Below, one piece after another: positions 57,002-64,000 of a stretch of DNA of 64,000 nt. The position numbers were made by a program, and so were the translations under genes. Source of the stretch: Trichoplax adhaerens (lineage: Eukaryota; Placozoa; Uniplacotomia; Trichoplacea; Trichoplacidae); the NCBI RefSeq assembly GCF_000150275.1, contig NW_002060947.1:4268335-4332334 (forward strand), read 5' to 3'. The notes under the pieces were generated by a model. That model saw nothing but the letters and a program-made list of their open reading frames with translations. It made no database searches and was not told the origin of the DNA. Within the stretch, counting starts at the first letter, position 1, and each line of letters starts with the position of its first letter.

Positions 57002-60000
57002 ATGGAATGCTCAGTATGCAATAAAAAATACAAATTGGCCGAAATATATCCTAATAAGATATCACAAGTAGCAATGTGCAAGGTACGACTTTAATTTGAT
57101 ATGATGTTTTGTATTGACAGTGATAAACTTGATTTTTCCTTGTAAGGCATGCCATGATTTCTCTTATAACTCTGAATGTACGCTGGATGAAGATGGCCAT
57201 TATGCACAATGTGCTTGGTGTGGAGCTAGAAACGAAATTTTACTATGTAGTAGTTGTAAAAATAGTTTCTGCACTACATGCATTAGACAAAATTTTGGTA
57301 GAAAAGTACTGGAAGTGATTCAAAATCTCAAATTTTGGAGATGCTTTGCTTGCGATGATCCGTTCATAAAAAGTTCGCAAGAAAATTATGAGGGAATGTG
57401 CTTCGGTAGTAATTCGATAAAGGAAAGCAGCGTCGTGAAAGGCAGGTGTTGTGGTAAACCGAGCGACAAGGACTTAATGGAATCCAAATCAATCGATACA
57501 GCTAGTTATGCTCTTGGATCTGACGATGCCAGTGACGTTTCTACTAATGTTAGTGTAGGGGAACATAACTTGGATAGTAACGTTAATGAGGCGGTTTCGA
57601 ATGTTGACTCTTTGGCAGTGGATAGAAACCAAGAGTTAAATCGATATTTAGCAGAAGATATGATAGCGGCTGATCAAACATATGACAGACATAGCTGTGT
57701 TGACTTTGAAATTCATTTATCTTCTGATGATTGGAAGAATGCACTAGACATGCATCGAACTGAGAATATAAATACAATTAGCAGCCGACGCCTGAAATTA
57801 GGAACGATGCCAACATTTCCTTGTTTTCATATAGTGGCTGTTGGTTTAGAAGATTTAAATATCAAAAAATTAAAACTGCTTTACCCGACGTATAAGATTA
57901 CAGTTGATCATGATCCTTTCTTATTGGAAGATAGAACCGAAGATAAGTCTTTAGATAGCGATTATGATAATCCTGATATACAGTCAATTCATGATAGTCA
58001 AAGCGAAAGTCAGGAGTCCTCATTTTTAAGCAAGATAGAAAGAAAATTACTAGGGAAACAACATCCAAAGAGTCGAAAACACCGTCTTAAATCGGACATT
58101 TCTGACATAAGTGATGGAAAATGTAATCATTCTAATGTAAAACGTATGAAATTAGAGTCTGGATCGTTGAATTCTGATGAAGATAATTATCCATCATCAT
58201 CTCACGATATATCAGATAACGAATCAGATGAACCTATTTCGAGTTGTAATGAATTCGATGATGAACATATCGATAGTGAATGTAATCTCAGCGATAGTAA
58301 TGAAGCAAGTAACAACTTTAGCGACGAATCAATTTCGGATTCTGATAGCACGGTGTTGAATATGGAAGACCTGATTGGTGATAGAAAAGCAAGAGTGCGT
58401 CGATCAGTCGAGAAAGACCTTACAGATGCTGATAGTATCACGAGCATTTCAACGGATACCGAAAGTAATGCTACCAAGGCTGTGCTAAAAAGCGCTTTGC
58501 AATATAGTCCTACTAAATCAGAATCTTCTAGGCATAAAGCAACTGTTAAAGACTGTGAGATAACTCACCATGATAAAAGGCAGGTCTCTGTATCGTCGGA
58601 ACGTCGTCGCGATAACCCATCAAGCCACTGTTCTTTCCGAAATGCAGATTCAGTGTGTGATAATTCGGTATCATCGGAACGTCGTCGCGATGACCCATCA
58701 AGCCACTGTTCTTTCCGAAATGCAGATTCAGTGTGTGATAATTCGGTAAAGATATCTTCGACATTGACTTCTGTCAATGAGCCTGATAATCAGAGTGAAC
58801 ATGCAATGGAAATTATTGCTTCTAGTAAAGATAAAGAAAATACTCACCACACTAATAACGTCGAAGATCGTAAATCACCTCCAAATGCTACGCATGAAGA
58901 TGATTCTCCTTCTACAGTATGTTTAAAAAAGAACTCTGCTGGTCGTAAGAAAATACGCCGGGTTCTTAACTATTTTGAGCTAGATCCGGAAACCCGAGCT
59001 GCGGCGAAGGAAGAAAAAAAAAGATTAGATCGCATTAAAGATCAGAAGCGTTCGAAAACTACTTCTTCTGCAACTAATAGTCAAGTAGATGACTTTATTT
59101 TAGAGAAACATGATAATAAAAAGATTGTTTACGTCCAATCATTCATTAGTAAGCATCTAAAAGCTCATCAGAAGGAAGGTATAAAATTTATGTGGACAAG
59201 CTGTATCGAGTCAGTTGATCGAATTGCTGAACCTGGATCTGGTTGTATAATTGCACATTCGATGGGCTTGGGTAAAACGTTACAGGTAGCTTCTAGCATT
59301 CGTATTGTTCCGGTTCATACTTTTAAACTTATTCTCAACTAATCACTGGTCTAAATAGGTTATCGCTTTCATCGATGCAGTATTGAACTATGGTAATGAA
59401 AGCATACAGAGCGTACTTGTAGTATGCCCTAAAAATGTTTTATTAAATTGGGCACTGGAGTTTAAAAAGTGGCTCAAGAGGGAAAATAGTTATAGTGTAA
59501 GTTATTACTAGAATTGTTAAAATATAAGAGAAATTATTAATTAATCTGAAAATATATGACCCTATATCTTGCAGGTACACACTTTTTCAGCTACCTTAAG
59601 CAGTACTAAGGACCGTTTGAGGCCTCTACGGCTCTGGAATGCTACGAAGGGTTTAATGATTATTAGTTATAATATGTATACGAGGTTGTTATCACCTGAT
59701 AAATCTAATTTTGATCGCAGTTGTAATGATTTTCTTACACAAGTTCTGTTGGAACCTGGTGAGTAATGCTTACGCTTTACCTAATAACATTTATTTAACG
59801 TAACTTGGGTAAATTTTTCAATTATTGCAGGTCCGGACATTGTTATATGTGACGAAGGACATTTGCTTAAAAGTCAAAAAACTAAAACTTCTGAGATTTT
59901 AAATAGAATCAGGACGAAACGACGTATTATACTAACTGGGACACCTTTACAAAACAATTTAAGCGAATGTATATACTCCGTAAAAAGATCTTTTATTTAC

Positions 60001-62704
60001 AAATGTGCAGATGTACTTTACTATATTTACATTTTTTCCTTTCCTGGATCTAGATCTTGACTTAACTTTTGAATTATTTTTGTACCAGATTATTATATGG
60101 TCAATTTTGTTAAGCCACGGTTACTTGGCTCGATGAGTGAATTCAAAAATAGGTTCATTAATCCAATTCGTAATGGACTACATGCGGATTCTACAAGGGA
60201 TGATGTAAAATATATGAAGAAACGCACTTATGTATTGAATTTGAAAGTCAAGGCTTTTGTACAGGTTGCCGGTGTAATGTTTTGTATTAGGTTATATGTT
60301 GAAGAATTTCTTTATTAACTTAGCTCGTTATACATTTATGCAGAGATACGATTACGATGTGTTAGAGTCTGAGCTGCCTCCGAAACATGAATATGTTATT
60401 TATATTCGTATGTCGAGAAAACAATGTGAACTTTACAAATCTTACTTAGAAAAGTTTGCATCTGACGATCATCTACATTTTCGGACCTACTGTAAGTATT
60501 TTTCTCCCATCATCATTGTAACTATTTTCCTGCTATGAGGAATTTATAGATTTGGCTTTGTGTGTAGCTTTATTTGGTGATTTCTCGAACTTGACAAGCA
60601 TTTGGACGTATCCTTGGAATTGGAAAAGAGATAATAATAATTCCATGACGGACATGGTTTCTGAAAACGATGAAGTCAGCACTGTTAGTGATGGAGGGTG
60701 CTCTACTACATGGAAAGATTCAAGTCTGGCTGAAGATTGTGACCATCTTCAAAATGATACCGGCATTATTGACGCTACGAGGCTTGATTTAGGTGATACG
60801 ACCAAAGGAAATGAAAATGATTCAGCTAATACACGTGTAAATAGTGATGACGGAAGTAAAAAGGCTGTAACCGTGGATCAGTTAGTATTAAACACTACTA
60901 TTAATTCAGCTAGTGATAAAGATGCAGTTGATAGACATAAAAAGCGCTGGCTGGAACAACTTGCGAAGGTTCCACAAGAAGATCTTATGACATATTGTAA
61001 CAAAATGAAAGTCGTTGTGAAAATAATCGATCTGGCCTATAAATTACAAGAGAAAGTAATTATATTCAGCCATAGTCTATGTTGTCTGACATTGATTGAA
61101 GAAGTATTGAGAGAGAATTGTACACCTAGCTTGTCATATGAAGACTACTGCAGAATGGACGGAAGAACGTCTGCGGAACTACGTCAGCGTTATATTGATA
61201 AATTTAATAATAGCAATAGCTATCGGTAAGACCTGTGTACTTGTACTCTGTAATAAAGTATATTAGGTAATAAGATTAATTACATCATTTGTAGTTCTAA
61301 GAATTTTATTTGATCAAGGTGTTGATAATTTCTGCATAAATTAACTTTCTTAACTTTCTAATGTTTTTAGATGCAGAGTATTCCTAATTTCGACGCGTGC
61401 TGGTAGCTTAGGAATTAATTTGACTGCTGCTAGTAGAGTAGTTTTATTTGACGTTGGTTGGAATCCGTCTTATGATATGCAAGCGATTTTCCGTGCTTAC
61501 CGATTTGGGCAAAAAAAAACGGTTTATGTTTATCGTCTTGTCGCAAAGGTATGACTGTAAAGTTGACATATAAAGTAATTGCATCGATATTTAAATGGGA
61601 TGATATGCGTGCTTAGTCCTTCTTTACCCGAAACTGATAGGGTACAATGGAACAAAAAATCTATGAAAGACAGGTTGATGTTATTTCAGGAATACGTATA
61701 GAAATGCAATAAATCCAACCATGAACTATACATATGCCTCTTCATTGAATTAGGTTACGAAACAATCATTAGCTTACAGAGTTATTGACAAGCGTCAAAT
61801 CGAGCGCCATTATACCATGTCAGAATTGCAGGAACTGTATGCCTTTACTCCTGAGCCGGATAATTTAAAAACTCCCTTAGTCCCACAGGTTTACGGAACT
61901 ATATTCTTGTTCAAGTCTAGGGATGTAATGCGTAACGGTATTTGATATGGATCGTTTGTGTATAATTAGGATCAAATTCTTGCGGAAATTATACAGGATC
62001 TACATCCGAAAATCCTTTTAAGTTATCATGAACATGATTCTTTACTCAAGAATATAGAATCAGAAAAATTAACAGAAGATGAGCGGAAGGCTGCATGGGA
62101 AGAATATAAAGCAGACGAAACGTAATCTTTTGATTTGAGAATCAGTCATTGTTATCATTCTTCACGTGGCAAGATTAACTTAAAATTTTTTATTTTATTT
62201 ATTTACAATTCTTAGGCGGCAGTTAAAGCAGCTGCAAGGAAACGATAATCCCATAGGTAATTCTAGTTATGTATGTTGAACCCGTTGTAGTTGGTATTAT
62301 CATTACGAACGCAGCAGCTGAATTATAGGAAATAAGCTAGATTGATTGTTATGGATTATGCAATACTTTTATTTGCTTGCTGCTTTTTTATCTTAATTTG
62401 ATTATAATAAAGCATGCTATGCATATTCTGTATTTATTGCAAAGTGGTATTCTGAATTTATGCGAAGCGAATGTAGAAAACTTATTCGATCTCATTATCT
62501 GCCTATTTTGGATTAGGACTCGAGCAGGCGCAAAACATGCTATCATTGAATACTAATGGAAGTTTTGGTAATAATCAAGAAATTGTAAATAGTACGACGG
62601 GCGAATTGCCGTCGCAATTGGATAATCGTAGTGAGATGTTACCATCAACTCACGCTCAGCTGAATTTCCCTGGATATCGATCTTCATTCGGTTACATGGC
62701 TTAG
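57002..62704 (+). CDS. ATRX: ATRX, SNF2-family chromatin remodeller with ADD domain
   Basis: ATRX works with DAXX in H3.3 deposition and heterochromatin maintenance; its ADD domain reads unmethylated H3K4 with H3K9me3. Fourteen phase-consistent exons give 1468 residues: 57002-57082, 57147-59285, 59359-59496, 59575-59758, 59831-59968, 60089-60264, 60344-60491, 60550-61225, 61371-61548, 61641-61673, 61754-61888, 61970-62121, 62216-62256, 62517-62704. The ADD domain (about residues 1-105) shows [33 protein letters not shown] and CFAC. A Ser/Asp/Glu-rich linker follows, with a 26-residue tandem duplication. The helicase has GLGKT (motif I, exon 2 end), the ATRX-specific DEGH box (855-858), LTGTPLQNN, an acidic insert in exon 8, [11 protein letters not shown], and [11 protein letters not shown] (1264-1274, motif VI). 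Exons 10-12 match the post-helicase region ([27 protein letters not shown]). Human ATRX is about 2490 residues; the linker and C-terminus are shorter here. Confidence 0.95.
58589..58744 (+). repeat. 78-bp in-frame tandem duplication inside ATRX
   Basis: Two nearly identical 78-bp units encode [20 protein letters not shown] and [20 protein letters not shown], each followed by SVCDNS. They sit in the low-complexity linker between the ADD and helicase domains. The high nucleotide identity suggests a recent, frame-preserving duplication. Confidence 0.88.
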
Positions 62705-63649
62705 AACATGTAGATTGGTTGTTTATATAAATAAGATGTTACACGTTAAATAAAGTGTATTGTGAAGCATTGATAATTTTTCAATTATATTGTACGAGTA
62801 TTTGTTTCTGGCCAAGTGGTAAGATTGGTAGAAGTTCGGCTGCTTTACTGTGGATAAATAGAAACGACTTCATTATAAAGCGTTCGACATTAGTGTATTA
62901 TCTTCAAATTTTTATTTTACCTTTGAGATTAAAAGTAGAGCTATAAGAGATTTAGTCGTTCGCAGTTGCTATTAATACTAATTACAGTACAGTAGATATT
63001 CTGTTTTCGTATTGATATTCAGCTAGTTAATGTATGAAAATACTGAGTCTGTTATGTGTTTGCATATAAAGTTAAGTTTTCTTTGGTAACCCAGTATTAT
63101 CTGTTATTGTTACAAACACAATTATAAATCTAACACTTTAAAGCGTTTTTTTATATGGAATAATGTTTGTGATATCAGTACTGTATGTTATGCTGACAAT
63201 CCTGTATTACGGTCTAATATGTTAAGGAATGCAATAAATTTATTTTAGTAACTTAAAAAGCTATTCGCAAATGTAATTGTAGATAGTTTAAAGTTATATT
63301 ATCAATTGATGAGATCGGTGCTTGCGAATGCCTTAGTCGTTACGGAAACATATATCTGTATAGTTTCGTGACATTTTGATTTATGTCAAATATAGTTGAT
63401 TACAGACTTAACAGTAAATGAATCGACTTGATAACTACTTTGAAGAAATGTAAAATGACCACAGAAAATATTTGTATCATTTACCACTGGTGATACCATA
63501 TTTATTTTCGGTAAGCGATGATACATTATAATTTATTCGAGCTATATGATAATTTCAAAGGGATGTTCTTGAATATCCTTTTGATCAAAACTTCACGTTT
63601 CTTTTCAAACTATATGCGGAATGGTAAATGTGTAATGTTCAAGAAAAAA
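62705..63649. other. Spacer between convergent ATRX and LRRC51
   Basis: AT-rich sequence between the ATRX stop and the LRRC51 stop on the opposite strand. It holds the probable ATRX polyadenylation signal. Short frames at 62755-62946 and 63518-63733 have no protein character or overlap the real minus-strand exon. Confidence 0.5.
62749..62754 (+). terminator. Probable ATRX polyadenylation signal
   Basis: A canonical AATAAA lies 45 bp after the ATRX stop codon on the same strand. A second AATAAA at about 63234 could serve a longer 3' UTR. Confidence 0.45.
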
Positions 63650-63955
63650 TCACTGATCATTTTGTTGCTGTTTCTTTTTTCGAGGCGATTTCAGCTTTCT
63701 AGCATTGCCCATTTTGCGCCAATCAGCTGCTAATCGTATATCTTGCTTTGTAACAGCACTAAAATCCAATTGCCTTAGATTAGGAAGGAGAGAAAGAACG
63801 TAATTCCTATATCCCTGTACGTCAACAATAGGGTTACCATGGAGTGCTATCGATTTCAGCTCAGTTAAAGATGCTAGTTTATCAATCTCTTCTATATCTT
63901 CGATTTTATTACCATGTAGATATAAAACTTTTATACATGGATAATTAAGCAAGAC
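63650..63955 (-). CDS. LRRC51: LRRC51 (leucine-rich repeat protein 51), last exon only
   Basis: This terminal exon of a minus-strand gene continues beyond the window's right edge. After an acceptor (CATATACAG) it encodes VLLNYPCIKVLYLHGNKIED, then a second LRR (LTELKSIALHGNPIVDVQGY), RNYVLSLLPNLRQLDFSAVT and KQDIRLAADWRKM, ending in a Lys-rich tail. Human LRRC51 has the same order: LSVLYLHGNSIQ, LRSLTLHGNPMEEEKGYRQY, FDFSGVTKADRTTAEVWKRM. The LRRC51 family has been linked to ciliated cells; the precise role is not established from sequence. The open frame ends with TGA or TAA at 63650-63652. Upstream exons are off-window. Confidence 0.88.
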   Translation of the reverse strand, partial: VLLNYPCIKVLYLHGNKIEDIEEIDKLASLTELKSIALHGNPIVDVQGYRNYVLSLLPNLRQLDFSAVTKQDIRLAADWRKMGNARKLKSPRKKKQQQNDQ

Positions 63956-64000
63956 CTGTATATGTAGAGGAGCTGTTATTAGTTTAAATCTAAATTTTCA

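Noticed and set aside
62803-62880. tRNA-like stretch (GGCCAAGTGGTAAGATTGG, then AGTTCGGCT)
   Set aside because: A D-arm-like and a T-loop-like piece are present, but no acceptor stem or anticodon stem can be paired at the right spacing.

Overview
This is AT-rich eukaryotic nuclear DNA from an early-branching animal. The genes have many short exons (NAA15 has 23, ATRX 14, NUMA1 12) with GT-AG introns down to about 36 nt. They encode animal-type proteins, including a NuMA homologue with the vertebrate-like C-terminal block, ATRX with an ADD domain, and LRRC51. There are also intronless, lineage-specific class A GPCRs. A placozoan (Trichoplax/Hoilungia type) fits best. That is an inference from gene content and style, not from a database match. 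All exon models below were assembled by eye from splice consensus, reading-phase continuity and remembered family sequences.

Layout. 1-19 kb is a gene-poor GPCR region. It has two intact single-exon receptors on opposite strands (3899-5155 +, 13517-14479 -), two decayed copies of a third receptor (10.7-11.4 kb and 17.2-17.8 kb), and an 85-bp hairpin-bearing tandem repeat near 1 kb. 19.2-26.0 kb (-) is NAA15, the ribosome-anchoring subunit of NatA. 26.0-29.5 kb is repeat-rich, with palindromic GTACTGTAC arrays and a roughly 130-bp tandem repeat. 29.6-31.7 kb (+) is RNF121, an ER/Golgi membrane RING ligase. 33.8-43.9 kb (-) is a NuMA (NUMA1) homologue, a spindle and cortical dynein organiser. 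44-48.4 kb is mostly empty. 48.4-49.4 kb (-) is UQCRB, a complex III subunit. 49.4-57 kb is repeat-rich: more GTACTGTAC arrays, a dimeric 220-bp tandem repeat, fold-back elements, and two unidentified candidate exons. 57.0-62.7 kb (+) is ATRX, a chromatin remodeller. 63.65 kb to the window edge (-) is the last exon of LRRC51.

The genes are unrelated housekeeping, chromatin, mitotic and receptor genes, each transcribed separately. I see no operon-like or pathway cluster. The most unusual material is the repeat landscape: the self-complementary GTAC(A/T)GTAC family, which lies just upstream of the NAA15 and UQCRB start codons; the hairpin tandem repeat near 1 kb; the alternating tandem array at 52.4-52.9 kb; and the GPCR duplications.
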